Assembly (NCBI RefSeq): GCF_001500045.1
Contig: NZ_LQIX01000055.1
Span: 1 to 64,000, forward strand
Direction of reading: 5' to 3'
Origin: Mycobacterium sp. GA-1199
Lineage (GTDB): Bacteria > Actinomycetota > Actinomycetes > Mycobacteriales > Mycobacteriaceae
DNA length: 64,000 bases
The notes below the pieces were generated by a model that saw only the letters and a list, made by a program, of their open reading frames with translations, ran no database searches and was not told the DNA's origin. This document shows positions 51,447-59,807 of the stretch, piece after piece. Position numbers and translations under genes: made by a program. Positions within the stretch are counted from its first letter, which is position 1; each line of letters begins with the position of its first letter.

Positions 51447-52150
51447 TGGCCACCGTCCACGACGAGTTCGGCGCCGGTGATGAACGACGCGTGATCCGAT
51501 AACAGGTAGGCGACCGCGTCGGCCACCTCCATCGGCCGGCCGAGACGGCCGAACCGCGCGGTCAACCGGTCCTGCGTCGCGTCGTCGAGCATCGGCGTGG
51601 CGATCGGCCCCGGGAACACCGCGTTGACGCGGATTCCCTCGGGCGCGAGTTCGGCGGCACAGACCTGGGTGAGTCCGCGTAGCCCCCATTTCGAGGACCC
51701 GTAGGCGGCATGCGCGGGAAACGCCCGCACGGCGCTGGTGCTGCAGGTGTTGACGATCGCTGCCCCGGCTGCCTGCCGCAAGTGCTCCAGCGTGGCCTGG
51801 ATACCCAGAAAGGGTCCCAGACAGTTGACGCGCCAACTGGATTCGAACCCTTCGGGGGTCTCGTCGGCCAGCGCCGCACGGTGCAGCACCCCGGCGTTGT
51901 TCACCAGCGCCGTCACCGGGCCGAACTTGTCGCCGACGGCCTGTACCGCGGCGGCCCACTGCGCGGGCGACGTAACGTCGAGTCGGATAGCGATCACGCC
52001 GTCGTCGCCGAGCTCGCCCACCGATTGCTTCAACTCATCGGAGAGCACGTCGCATGCAGCGACGCGGAAGCCGTCTCCGCGCAGCCGCGCCACGATGGCC
52101 GCGCCCTGCCCCCGGGCGGCGCCCGTCACCAGCGCGACACGATCCGTCAT
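51431..52150 (-). CDS. Short-chain dehydrogenase/reductase
   Basis: A 239-residue classical SDR: TGAARGQGAAIVARL (9-23), NNAGVLHRAAL, catalytic Ser in CSTSAVRAFPAHAAYGSSK (Tyr-x3-Lys) and FITGAELVVDGGQCVRM at the end. It is coupled by ATGA overlap to the HpcH aldolase gene. It probably oxidises a secondary alcohol to the ketone used by the downstream monooxygenase (inference). Confidence 0.89.
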   Translation of the reverse strand: MTDRVALVTGAARGQGAAIVARLRGDGFRVAACDVLSDELKQSVGELGDDGVIAIRLDVTSPAQWAAAVQAVGDKFGPVTALVNNAGVLHRAALADETPEGFESSWRVNCLGPFLGIQATLEHLRQAAGAAIVNTCSTSAVRAFPAHAAYGSSKWGLRGLTQVCAAELAPEGIRVNAVFPGPIATPMLDDATQDRLTARFGRLGRPMEVADAVAYLLSDHASFITGAELVVDGGQCVRM

Positions 52151-52893
52151 CGGGCCTCCCGCAGGATTGCCGATGCACCGAAACGCAGCGCCTGCGATTC
52201 CGATGCGAGCGTCAGCATGCGAAACCCCAACTCGGCCATCTTCTTTGCGTTCTCGGCCCCACCTGCGTGGATGCCCGCGTCGAGCCCGGCGGACGTGGCG
52301 GTGGCCGCAACGCGGGCGATCGCGTCCTGCACGGCCGAGGCGCTCCACGCCTCTGCGGGGGTGTGCCCGAGAGAGATCGCCAGATCCGCCGGCCCGACAT
52401 AGACGCCGGCCAGGCCCGCTACGGCGCAGATCTCCTCGGCGGCAGCCAATCCGGGCGCACTTTCGATCATCACGAAGACACTCACCCGCGCTTCGTGTTC
52501 GGCCGGGTCGTGGCCGAGGCCGGCGCGCAGCGGCCCGTAGCTGCGCACGCCCGCGGGCGCGTAGCGGGTGGCCGCGACCGCTGCCGCGGCCTGTTCGGCC
52601 GATTCGACCATCGCCACGATCACGGCGTCCGCGCCCGCGTCGAGCACCCTGCCGATGGGCGCGGGGTCGGTGGACGGAACGCGCACCGCGGTCGCGATCG
52701 GCACGTGCTCCAACCTGCGCAGCAGCAGTGCGACGTCGGCGTCGTCGAGGTAGCCGTGCTGGATGTCGAATCCGACGTAGTCGTAGCCGGCCTGGGCGAA
52801 TTCCTCCGGACCGATGATGGTGGGGCCGACGACCCAGCCGCCCCACACCCTTTCTTTCGCGGCGAGCGCGTCCTGCAGCCTGCTGGTGCTCAT
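52147..52893 (-). CDS. HpcH/HpaI-type aldolase/citrate lyase family protein
   Basis: A 248-residue class II aldolase fold. It has GYDYVGFDIQHGYLDD, ATAVRVPSTDPAPIGRVLDAGADAVIVAMVESAEQA, the metal ligand Glu in FVMIESAPGL and Asp in VYVGPADLAISLG. Family members cleave 4-hydroxy-2-oxo acids to pyruvate and an aldehyde. In the island it would act late, on a ring-opened hydroxy-oxo acid. Both ends overlap neighbours by 4 bases. Confidence 0.88.
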   Translation of the reverse strand: MSTSRLQDALAAKERVWGGWVVGPTIIGPEEFAQAGYDYVGFDIQHGYLDDADVALLLRRLEHVPIATAVRVPSTDPAPIGRVLDAGADAVIVAMVESAEQAAAAVAATRYAPAGVRSYGPLRAGLGHDPAEHEARVSVFVMIESAPGLAAAEEICAVAGLAGVYVGPADLAISLGHTPAEAWSASAVQDAIARVAATATSAGLDAGIHAGGAENAKKMAELGFRMLTLASESQALRFGASAILREAR

Positions 52894-53858
52894 TCGACGA
52901 TCGCGATCTTGATACGGTCGGGCGCCGGGCGGCACGCCAGTTCGAAGGCCGCCTGGGTGTCGTCGACGTCGAATGTGTGCGTCACATAGGCCGGTAGCAG
53001 GTCGCGATGGTGCCGGACGAACTCGTTGGCCGCGGCCAACATCCGTCGCCGGTCAAGGGTCACACCGGACTTGAGCGTCAGATTGTTGCGCAGCATGGTG
53101 CGCATGCTGATCGGATAGCTGTCGTCATCCGGCACACCGAAATAGAACACGGTCCCACCGGGGGCGGCCGCCTCGATCGCGTGGCCGAGCGTGGCGACCT
53201 GGTGTCCGACGGCTTCGATCACCACATCGGGCCGGTCGCCGGGCTCCAGGTGGCTCGCCCACCGGTCGCTGGTGGCGCGCACGATCGTGTCGACACCGAA
53301 CTCCTTGGCCACCGCGTCGCGGTCGACCGGGTCGACGCCGGTGACGCGGCGCGCGCCGAAAGCCTTTGCCGCGTAGGAGAACAGCAGGCCGATCGACCCC
53401 TGCCCGATCACCGCGACATGCAAACCCTTGAGTTTGGGCAGCTGTTCGATCGCATACAGCACGCACGCCAGGGGCTGCAGGGCGACGGCGTGTTGTGGCC
53501 TCAGATTGTGGTCGTAGTAGGCCAACCCGTCGCCGTCGGCGACGACATGTTGCATCAGCCCGTCGAAGCCGGAGGCCCAGCCGACCACCCAGTCCCCGAT
53601 ACCGTGGCTGCGGTGCCTGCTGGCGATCACCTCGCCGACGACCTCGTGAATCGGGAAGCCCGGCATCTCGGCCGCGCTCAGGCCGCGATCGCCGGGAATC
53701 TTGCCGCGAACGCCCCGGAACGGTGGCAGGTCGCTACCGCAGACGCCCGCCGCACGGAAGCGCAGCAGCACCTGCCGATCCGTCAGTGACTCGGGCGTCT
53801 TCTCCGGAATGTCTTGGCGCTCGAAGGTGTACGGCGCGATCAGTCGATAAGACCACAT
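52890..53858 (-). CDS. Medium-chain (zinc-type) alcohol dehydrogenase
   Basis: A 322-residue MDR enzyme with the catalytic zinc Cys region RAAGVCGSDLPPF, FPIHEVVGEVIASRHR, cofactor motif VIGQGSIGLLFSYAAKAFGARRVTGVD and a late GGTVFYFGVP. The structural-zinc Cys cluster of classical ADHs is missing, as in threonine-dehydrogenase-like and sorbitol-type members. The ATG at 53858 is one base past the P450 stop. It probably oxidises the P450-generated alcohol. Confidence 0.87.
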   Translation of the reverse strand: MWSYRLIAPYTFERQDIPEKTPESLTDRQVLLRFRAAGVCGSDLPPFRGVRGKIPGDRGLSAAEMPGFPIHEVVGEVIASRHRSHGIGDWVVGWASGFDGLMQHVVADGDGLAYYDHNLRPQHAVALQPLACVLYAIEQLPKLKGLHVAVIGQGSIGLLFSYAAKAFGARRVTGVDPVDRDAVAKEFGVDTIVRATSDRWASHLEPGDRPDVVIEAVGHQVATLGHAIEAAAPGGTVFYFGVPDDDSYPISMRTMLRNNLTLKSGVTLDRRRMLAAANEFVRHHRDLLPAYVTHTFDVDDTQAAFELACRPAPDRIKIAIVE

Positions 53859-53859
53859 C

Positions 53860-55107
53860 TCACACGCCCTCCACGTGGACCTCGACAGGAAGACTGCTGA
53901 AGCCCCATTGGAAACTCGAAGGCGGCCGGTGCGCGGCCTCGCCGTCAATGCGCCACTCAGCGACCCGGTTGAGCCATTCGGTCACCATGATGCCGATCTC
54001 CAACCGCGCCAGGTGTACCCCGAGGCAGAAGTGTTGTCCCCGACCGAAGGCCAGAAGGCGCTCGATGGGACGGTCCCAGATGAACGCCTCGGGTTCGGGG
54101 TACTCGCGTTCGTCGCGGTTGGCCGACGCCAGAAGCGTGATGATCCGTTGACCGGGCCGCAGCGTCGTGTCGTGGAGGGTGAACGGCTTACGGACCGTGC
54201 GCGCGAACCATTGCGCCGGCGCGCAGTAGCGGATCATCTCCTCACGCGCGACGGGCACGTGGGCGTCGAGGTCGCTTCGGACGGCCGACAGCTGGTCGGG
54301 TCGCCGGCCCAGTTCCCACAGGCCGTGTGCGACGATCTTCGGCACCGTTTCGGTTCCGCCGATGAAGATCCCGAGCAACTGGGTGGCGGCCTCGACGTCG
54401 TTGAACGCCGATCCGTCGGGCAGTCGGTACTCGATCAGGCTGTCGGCGATCGGGTTCTCGCCTGGCACGGTCCTGCTGCGCTGGATGATCGGAACCAGGT
54501 ACTCCAGGTAGCCCGGCCGCGCGTTGGCCACCTCGACCCCGCTGCCCGGCTGCGCGACGCTGCCTGCGTTGACCGTCGCCAGCACATCGGCAGCGAGATC
54601 AACGGGCAGGCCGAGTAATTCGCACACCATGGATGCGGCGACGATGCCGCCGTAGTCCTGCGTGAGGTCGAAGGTACCGCGGGGCAGCAGTTCGTCGAGG
54701 CGCTCGTTGGCCAGGGCGCGGATGCGGTCGGCCAACTTCCCGACCGATCTCGGCCGGAACGGGGCCGACGTGCAGCGCCGGACGGTGTCGTAGATCGGGG
54801 CGTCGAAGTTCGCGTGAAAAGGCATCGGATGCAGTGCCGGATCGGGTACGGGACCGTCGTTGCGGGTCGCGAGAACCGTTGCCGCGGGCAGTGTTCCCTC
54901 GGAGGCGACGAAAGTGCCGTCGTTGACCTCCAGCACCCGCCAGATGTCCTCGAAGCGGGAAACCGCGTAGGTGTCCCACTTCTCGACGTAATAGACCGGA
55001 TACTGGTCGCGCAGCGTTCGGTAGAACGGCAGAGGGTCGGCCATCACCGCCGGATCGAACGGATCGTAGGAGAAGTCCTGCAACACTTCCGACTTCTGGG
55101 CGTTCAT
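53860..55107 (-). CDS. Cytochrome P450, first copy
   Basis: A 415-residue soluble bacterial P450. The haem-ligand loop is AFGRGQHFCLG with Cys361, and the ExxR helix is near EEMIRYCAP. The I-helix reads FIGGTETVPK (GGTET at 250-254) where most P450s have A-G-x-(D/E)-T, so the acid-alcohol pair (Glu, Thr) is kept but Ala is replaced by Gly. It likely hydroxylates the starting substrate. The ATG overlaps the upstream gene stop as ATGA. A ferredoxin and second P450 lie at 58322-59763. Confidence 0.92.
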   Translation of the reverse strand: MNAQKSEVLQDFSYDPFDPAVMADPLPFYRTLRDQYPVYYVEKWDTYAVSRFEDIWRVLEVNDGTFVASEGTLPAATVLATRNDGPVPDPALHPMPFHANFDAPIYDTVRRCTSAPFRPRSVGKLADRIRALANERLDELLPRGTFDLTQDYGGIVAASMVCELLGLPVDLAADVLATVNAGSVAQPGSGVEVANARPGYLEYLVPIIQRSRTVPGENPIADSLIEYRLPDGSAFNDVEAATQLLGIFIGGTETVPKIVAHGLWELGRRPDQLSAVRSDLDAHVPVAREEMIRYCAPAQWFARTVRKPFTLHDTTLRPGQRIITLLASANRDEREYPEPEAFIWDRPIERLLAFGRGQHFCLGVHLARLEIGIMVTEWLNRVAEWRIDGEAAHRPPSSFQWGFSSLPVEVHVEGV

Positions 55108-55808
55108 TGCAGCGGTGAGGGCGGTAGGGCCTGCAGGATCGAGTCCTCCCAGCCGTCGCGAAGCGCGGGAGCGACGCTCATCCACGTGACGATCTCGGCG
55201 GGCGGGCTGTCTTTCCAGGACGGGTAATGGTTGGCGAAACAGTCCCAGTCACCGTCGAGCGCCCAGTAATGGATGACCTCGTTGAACCGGAAGGTCGTGA
55301 TGAACGAACCGAGCCAACGCTTTCCGGTGCGCTCCGACCACGGCACATAGAGCCGTTCGAGTTCGCGGATGTAGTCGTCCTGGCGGCCGGGCTTGGTCTG
55401 CATGATCTCCTGAATCACCAGCCCTGCACCGAAGTTCGCCTCCTGCAGCTGTGCAAGCGTCCGATTGTACTTGCCCGCATACATGATCCGGCCCTCCCCC
55501 GAGGCGCCGATCTCGCCGAGGAACGTCGACCACTTCGCCGCCGCTTCCTCATGGGTGCCGCCCTTGGCCTGGGCCTTGCCGATGCGCGCATAGTCGGGGA
55601 ATCTGTCGATCTCCCAGATTATCGTGACCTGCGGCCAGTGACCGTTGTACGGCGTCGTCTCCCATATCGCGAACAGCCGCGCACCGAGGTCGGTCATCAT
55701 CGGCTGATAGACGTCGCTGAACACCTCTGTAAACCGGTCAGCACGACCTGAACCGAGGGCGATCGTCTCGTGGAGATAGAGCAGCGTGTGACCGTAGTAC
55801 TTCTTCAT
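55104..55808 (-). CDS. NIPSNAP/EthD-like protein
   Basis: A 234-residue protein with two ferredoxin-like alpha+beta repeats: the first includes FSDVYQPMMTDLGARLFAIWETTPYNG, the second VIQEIMQTKPGRQDDYIRELERLYVPWSERTGKRWLGSFITTF. This dimeric alpha-beta-barrel type is found in NIPSNAP proteins and in EthD, which accompanies P450 systems. Role in the cluster is probably substrate handling. It is the first gene of the seven-gene leftward operon; site d lies 37-62 bases upstream. Confidence 0.78.
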   Translation of the reverse strand: MKKYYGHTLLYLHETIALGSGRADRFTEVFSDVYQPMMTDLGARLFAIWETTPYNGHWPQVTIIWEIDRFPDYARIGKAQAKGGTHEEAAAKWSTFLGEIGASGEGRIMYAGKYNRTLAQLQEANFGAGLVIQEIMQTKPGRQDDYIRELERLYVPWSERTGKRWLGSFITTFRFNEVIHYWALDGDWDCFANHYPSWKDSPPAEIVTWMSVAPALRDGWEDSILQALPPSPLQ

Positions 55809-55844
55809 GACCTGCACCTGGTTGACAGTGACACCCTGCGAGCG

Positions 55845-55870
55845 TGACACTTATCGCGTGTTTTGTAAAG
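55845..55870 (+). promoter_or_regulatory. Regulon element, site d
   Basis: TGACACT-N12-TGTAAAG, a perfect match, between the divergent seven-gene operon (start 55808) and the lactonase gene (55881). The embedded TAAAGG ends 9 bases before the rightward GTG start. Confidence 0.65.
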
Positions 55871-55880
55871 GTGCGTCGCG

Positions 55881-56699
55881 GTGAGCCTGACGCCGCTGGC
55901 GAAGGGGTTCTGCTTCGGCGAGGGTCCACGCTGGTTCGAAGGTCTGCTCTGGTTCTCCGACATGCTCGGCGAAGCGGTGCACACCGTCGACCTCAACGGT
56001 GACCTGACGACGCTGCCGCTGCCGGGCCACGCGCCGGCCGGCCTCGGGTTCCGTCCCGACGGGTCCCTGCTGATCTCCTCCACCGAGTCGCGCCAGGTGT
56101 TGCGCTACGACGGCGAGAACGTCACGGCGATCGCCGATCTGTCCGCGATCGTCCCGGCCGCCCTCGGTGACATGGTCGTCGACGGCGACGGCCGCGCCTA
56201 CGTCGGCTCGCAGGCCCGCGAAGGCGGAGTGATCGTGCGGCTCGACCCCGACGACACGTTCACCGTCGTCGCCGACGGCCTCGACTTCCCCAACGGGATG
56301 GTCGTCACGCCCGACCGCGCGACGCTGATCGTCGCGGAGTCGACCGGACGGCGGCTGACCGCGTACTCCATTGGCGACGACGGGGCGCTGTCCGATCGGC
56401 GGACCTTCGCCGACGGGCTCGACGGACCACCGGACGGCATCTGCCTCGACGCCGAAAAGGGCGTGTGGACCGCGATGACGCTCGCCCGTCAGTTCGAGCG
56501 GATCACCGAAGGCGGCGGTGTCACCGATCGCATCGACATCGGTGAGCGCATCGCGATCGCCTGCGCGCTCGGCGGTCCCGAGCGTCGCACCCTTTTTCTG
56601 TTGTCCAGCACCGACGCCTACCCGCAGCGACTCAAGGGCACCAAGCTGTCGCGTGTCGATGCGACCACCGTCGAGATACCGGGAGCCGGGATACCGTGA
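55881..56699 (+). CDS. SMP-30/gluconolactonase-type lactonase
   Basis: A 272-residue six-bladed beta-propeller of the SMP-30/Gnl/LRE family: FCFGEGPRWFEGLLWFSDM with the metal-ligand Glu, GLDFPNGMVVTPDRATLIVAES with the Asn, and DGLDGPPDGICLDAEKGVWTA with the Asp ligand. Members hydrolyse lactones with a divalent metal, which fits ring opening of a Baeyer-Villiger product. GTG at 55881 has no ribosome-binding site. Its stop overlaps the thioesterase-like gene as GTGA. Confidence 0.88.
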   Translation: MSLTPLAKGFCFGEGPRWFEGLLWFSDMLGEAVHTVDLNGDLTTLPLPGHAPAGLGFRPDGSLLISSTESRQVLRYDGENVTAIADLSAIVPAALGDMVVDGDGRAYVGSQAREGGVIVRLDPDDTFTVVADGLDFPNGMVVTPDRATLIVAESTGRRLTAYSIGDDGALSDRRTFADGLDGPPDGICLDAEKGVWTAMTLARQFERITEGGGVTDRIDIGERIAIACALGGPERRTLFLLSSTDAYPQRLKGTKLSRVDATTVEIPGAGIP

Positions 56700-57511
56700 G
56701 CGATTCCTATTACGAACTCATCGACGACGATGATCCACTCGGCGAGAAATTCCGCGCAACCGATCTGGTCCGCAGTACCTGGTCGGCCGCGATCCAGCAC
56801 GGAGCACCGGTGTCCGCCATCCTGGTTCGCGCACTCGAACGCTGCCAGGCCCGCGACGACACCCGCTTGAGCCGGGTACTGATCGACCTGCTCGGCGGTG
56901 TTCCCGCCGAGGGCGATCTGTGGGTACGGTCGCGAATCGAACGCTCGGGCAAGCAGATCGAGCTCGTCAGTACCGAACTGCTCGCTGCGCGCTCGGACGG
57001 TGACCCGCGGCCCGTCGCACGCGCCAGTGGGTGGCGGTTGAAGACCGTCGACACGCACGCCGTGCAACACGCGCCGGCACCGCCCCTGCGGCCGCTGTCC
57101 GAGGCGAAAAGCCGCGACATGAAGAAGGACTGGGACCGCAACTACGTGCACAGCCTCGACTGGCGGTGGCTGACCCAACCGCTGTGCGAGGGGCCCGGCG
57201 AGTCGTGGATCCGCCCGGAGGTCGACCTCGTAAAGGGTGAGACCATGACGCCCCTTCAGCGGTTGTTCGCAGTCGCCGACGACGCCAACGGCATCGGCAC
57301 CAAGCTCGACATCCGCCGCTGGACGTTCATGAACACCGATCTCGTCGTGCACGTGCACCGGATCCCGCAGGGCGAGTGGATCGGTATCCGCGCGGAGACC
57401 AACTACGGACCCGACGGCATCGGCACGACGCTCGGCACATTGTTCGACGAGGCCGGTGCGGTCGGCGCGATACAGCAGTCGGTGCTCGTAAGGCCGATGC
57501 CCCGGAGCTGA
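56696..57511 (+). CDS. Acyl-CoA thioesterase-like double hot-dog protein
   Basis: A 271-residue protein of the TesB-like actinobacterial type: an N-terminal hot-dog (FRATDLVRSTWSAAIQHGAPVSAILVRALERC then RLSRVLIDLLGGVPAEGDLWVRSRIERSGKQIELV) and a C-terminal hot-dog (PLQRLFAVADDANGIGTKLDIRRWTFMNTDLVVHVHR). It probably hydrolyses acyl-CoA esters formed in the pathway. GTG start overlapping the lactonase stop. It ends directly against the convergent protease gene (TGATCA). Confidence 0.82.
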   Translation: MSDSYYELIDDDDPLGEKFRATDLVRSTWSAAIQHGAPVSAILVRALERCQARDDTRLSRVLIDLLGGVPAEGDLWVRSRIERSGKQIELVSTELLAARSDGDPRPVARASGWRLKTVDTHAVQHAPAPPLRPLSEAKSRDMKKDWDRNYVHSLDWRWLTQPLCEGPGESWIRPEVDLVKGETMTPLQRLFAVADDANGIGTKLDIRRWTFMNTDLVVHVHRIPQGEWIGIRAETNYGPDGIGTTLGTLFDEAGAVGAIQQSVLVRPMPRS

Positions 57512-58270
57512 TCAGGGCGTGCAGGCGCCGGTCGCGACCGGCCTGTGGGCGCGCACCCCGTCCGTCACCATCGCGGAGACCTGCTTGGCGGTGAGCACGA
57601 AACCGGTCTCGGGGTCGTCGATGGCCGCCCCGAAGCTGATGCCGAGCACGTGCCCGTTCAGGTCGATCAGTGGCCCGCCGGAACCGCCGTGCCGGATCGG
57701 GCCCCTGATGACGTAGACCTCGCGATTCACCGTCGTGGTGCGGTAGATGTCCGGCACGAGAACCTCCGTGACCCTGCGGATTCGCGCGGGGGTGGCCACG
57801 AGCGGCCCTCCGCCCGGGTATCCGAGCACCAAAGCATCGGTGCCGGTGACCGCGGTGTGCTGGTCCATCGACAGCGTGGGGGCCTGCAGGTCGGGCACGT
57901 CGAGCACGGCGACATCCATCGCGGGGTCGAAAACCACGACGGTGGCCCGGATCTCCCGGTCACCCGCCCAGACGCTGACGATGTCGGCGCCCGCGACGGT
58001 GTGTGCGGCCGACATCACCCTGTTCGGTGCGACGACGACCCCGCTGCCGTCAACCGTCCTCGCGCACTGTAGGGCCTCCGTGTGGATCTTCACGACGCTG
58101 CGGGCTGCCTCGGCGACGACGGCGCTCTCGGCAAGCGTGGCATCGGGTGCGGCGACCGTGGTGATCGCGATCGGAGTCGGTTCCGGCCGGATGAGGTCGA
58201 ACGATCCGTTGATCGCGCAGCCGGTCACGCCGATCGCGACCAGGCACACCGCAAGCAACCTCGACCTCAT
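57512..58270 (-). CDS. Trypsin-like serine protease lipoprotein
   Basis: A 252-residue S1-family protease on a lipid anchor: MRSRLLAVCLVAIGVTGCAIN with Cys18 in the lipobox. The triad is visible as His in SAAHTVAG, Asp in DPAMDVAVLDV and Ser in HGGSGGPLIDLNGHVLGI. It acts outside the membrane. The ATG at 58270 gives the proper signal peptide. Its place between thioesterase and ferredoxin genes looks unrelated to catabolism, although it reads in the same direction as the ferredoxin and P450. Confidence 0.85.
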   Translation of the reverse strand: MRSRLLAVCLVAIGVTGCAINGSFDLIRPEPTPIAITTVAAPDATLAESAVVAEAARSVVKIHTEALQCARTVDGSGVVVAPNRVMSAAHTVAGADIVSVWAGDREIRATVVVFDPAMDVAVLDVPDLQAPTLSMDQHTAVTGTDALVLGYPGGGPLVATPARIRRVTEVLVPDIYRTTTVNREVYVIRGPIRHGGSGGPLIDLNGHVLGISFGAAIDDPETGFVLTAKQVSAMVTDGVRAHRPVATGACTP

Positions 58271-58321
58271 TGCGGAAACCATAACTCCGCCGAGCTGGAT
58301 TGGCGGCCAAGCCGCGTGATG

Positions 58322-58513
58322 CTAGTCGACCAAGCGCAGCGCCGCGGCCGGGCACTGCGTCACGGCCTGCTGCATCCGGTCCCTGTCGGACTCGGGCCGC
58401 TCGGGCTCATGGATTTCCACGATGCCGTCGTCGCGCACCTCGAACACCTCCTCGGCGATCGACTCGCAGATTCCGTGTCCGGTGCACTTGTCCAGGTCCA
58501 CTTCGACGCGCAT
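58322..58513 (-). CDS. 3Fe-4S ferredoxin (P450 redox partner)
   Basis: A 63-residue ferredoxin with CTGHGIC and QCP. The second cluster position is His instead of Cys, the C-x2-H-x2-C-xn-C-P pattern of single-cluster 3Fe-4S ferredoxins that feed mycobacterial P450s. The AGGAG site overlaps the P450 stop region, and the gap from the P450 is 8 bases, so the two are co-translated and likely a functional pair. No ferredoxin reductase gene lies in the window. Confidence 0.93.
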   Translation of the reverse strand: MRVEVDLDKCTGHGICESIAEEVFEVRDDGIVEIHEPERPESDRDRMQQAVTQCPAAALRLVD

Positions 58514-58521
58514 GCTCACTC

Positions 58522-59763
58522 CTAGCGAACGACGGCGGGCAGCCGTTTGACGCCGTGCACGAAGCTGCTGTACAGCAGGTCGGGCTCGCCGAACTCGATC
58601 GTCGTCAACCGGGTCAGCAACTCTCGGAACAGGTTTCGCAACTCCGCCTTGGCCAGCTGGCTTCCCAGGCAGAAGTGCGGGCCTCCGCCGCCGAACCCAA
58701 GGTGCGGATTGGGCGACCGGGACAGATCGAACGTGCCGGGGCCGGTGAACGCCGTCTCGTCCCGGTTCGCCGAGCAGTAAAACAGCGCGACCTTGTCGCC
58801 CTCGTTGACCGGCTGACCGTTGATCTCGGTGTCCTCGGTGACAAAGCGCGCGAACTGCAGGACCGGCGAGGCCCACCGCACGAATTCTTCGATGGCCGAA
58901 CCGATCCGGCCGTCGAAGTCCTCCATCAGCCAGTCACGCTGTTCGGGGTTGTCGACGAGCGCCATCATCGCGTGCGTCGTCGCCTGCTTGGTGGTGTCGT
59001 TACCGGCCGAGGTGAGCAGGATCAGAAATGCCCCGATCTCCTCGTCGGTCAGTCGGTGGCCGTCGACCTCGGCGTTGACGATGCTGGTCATCAGGTCGTC
59101 GCCGGGGTGGGTGCGCCGGAACTTGGCCAGCTCGACACCGGTGTTCGACAGCAGCGCGATCTGCGCGACGGGGTCGGCGACGCGCTCGTCCTCGGTGGCG
59201 TACTCGTCGTCGGTCATGCCGAACAATTTCTCCGCGGCATAGGCGACGGCGGGCTGGTCGGCGCTGGGCACGCCGAGCATGTCCATGATCGTCAGCATCG
59301 GCAGCTGGGCCGAGCACGCCTTCACGAAGTCGATTTCGCCTGCGCCGACCAGGTTTTCGACGATGGTGACCGCGTTCTTGTGGATCTGCTCCTCGATCAG
59401 CCGCACGTTGCGGGGCGTGAACGCCGAGCTGATCAACCGGCGATACACGGTGTGCTGTGGCGGGTCCATGGTCAGGAAGAACGAGGCGAACCGCTGGATC
59501 TCGGCGGGCATCGGGTTCAGCGCCACACCCTGGGCCGAGGTGAACAGTTCGGGATGCTGGCTGACGTAGGCGATGTCCGCGCGCCGCGTCAATGCCCAGA
59601 AGCCGGGCTCCTCCAGCCCGAACATGGAGGGCAGCGGCGGGTGCCAGGTCAACCCGTCACCGGCCCGCAGCCGTGCGAACGTCTCGTCGCGCTCGGCGAA
59701 CGGCCGGCTCCAGAACTCTTCCGACGTGATGTCGACGGCACTGTATTCGCGGGCTGATGTCAC
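58522..59763 (-). CDS. Cytochrome P450, second copy
   Basis: A 413-residue P450. The haem loop is GFGGGGPHFCLGSQLAK with Cys365, the I-helix LTSAGNDTTKQA (AGNDTT at 253-258) is canonical, and the ExxR helix is IEEFVRW. The overall pattern recalls the CYP124/125/142 group that oxidises methyl-branched and steroid-like side chains, but I cannot assign a family number. The GTG at 59763 is used because the upstream ATG at 59787 lies inside site e. It is divergent from the first TetR gene. Confidence 0.91.
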   Translation of the reverse strand: MTSAREYSAVDITSEEFWSRPFAERDETFARLRAGDGLTWHPPLPSMFGLEEPGFWALTRRADIAYVSQHPELFTSAQGVALNPMPAEIQRFASFFLTMDPPQHTVYRRLISSAFTPRNVRLIEEQIHKNAVTIVENLVGAGEIDFVKACSAQLPMLTIMDMLGVPSADQPAVAYAAEKLFGMTDDEYATEDERVADPVAQIALLSNTGVELAKFRRTHPGDDLMTSIVNAEVDGHRLTDEEIGAFLILLTSAGNDTTKQATTHAMMALVDNPEQRDWLMEDFDGRIGSAIEEFVRWASPVLQFARFVTEDTEINGQPVNEGDKVALFYCSANRDETAFTGPGTFDLSRSPNPHLGFGGGGPHFCLGSQLAKAELRNLFRELLTRLTTIEFGEPDLLYSSFVHGVKRLPAVVR

Positions 59764-59773
59764 GGATTCAGCG

Positions 59774-59799
59774 TGACACTTCGTCAAATGTTTGTAAAG
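59774..59799 (+). promoter_or_regulatory. Regulon element, site e
   Basis: TGACACT-N12-TGTAAAG, a perfect match, between the second P450 (59763, leftward) and TetR 1 (59808, rightward). The embedded TAAAGC ends 7 bases before the TetR GTG, so the TetR mRNA is probably leaderless and possibly autoregulated. Confidence 0.65.
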
Positions 59800-59807
59800 C
59801 TAGGACG

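Noticed and set aside
59763..59787. An upstream ATG (59787) extending the second P450 by eight residues.
   Set aside because: It would place the start codon inside regulon site e; the GTG at 59763 leaves the promoter free and gives a normal N-terminus.
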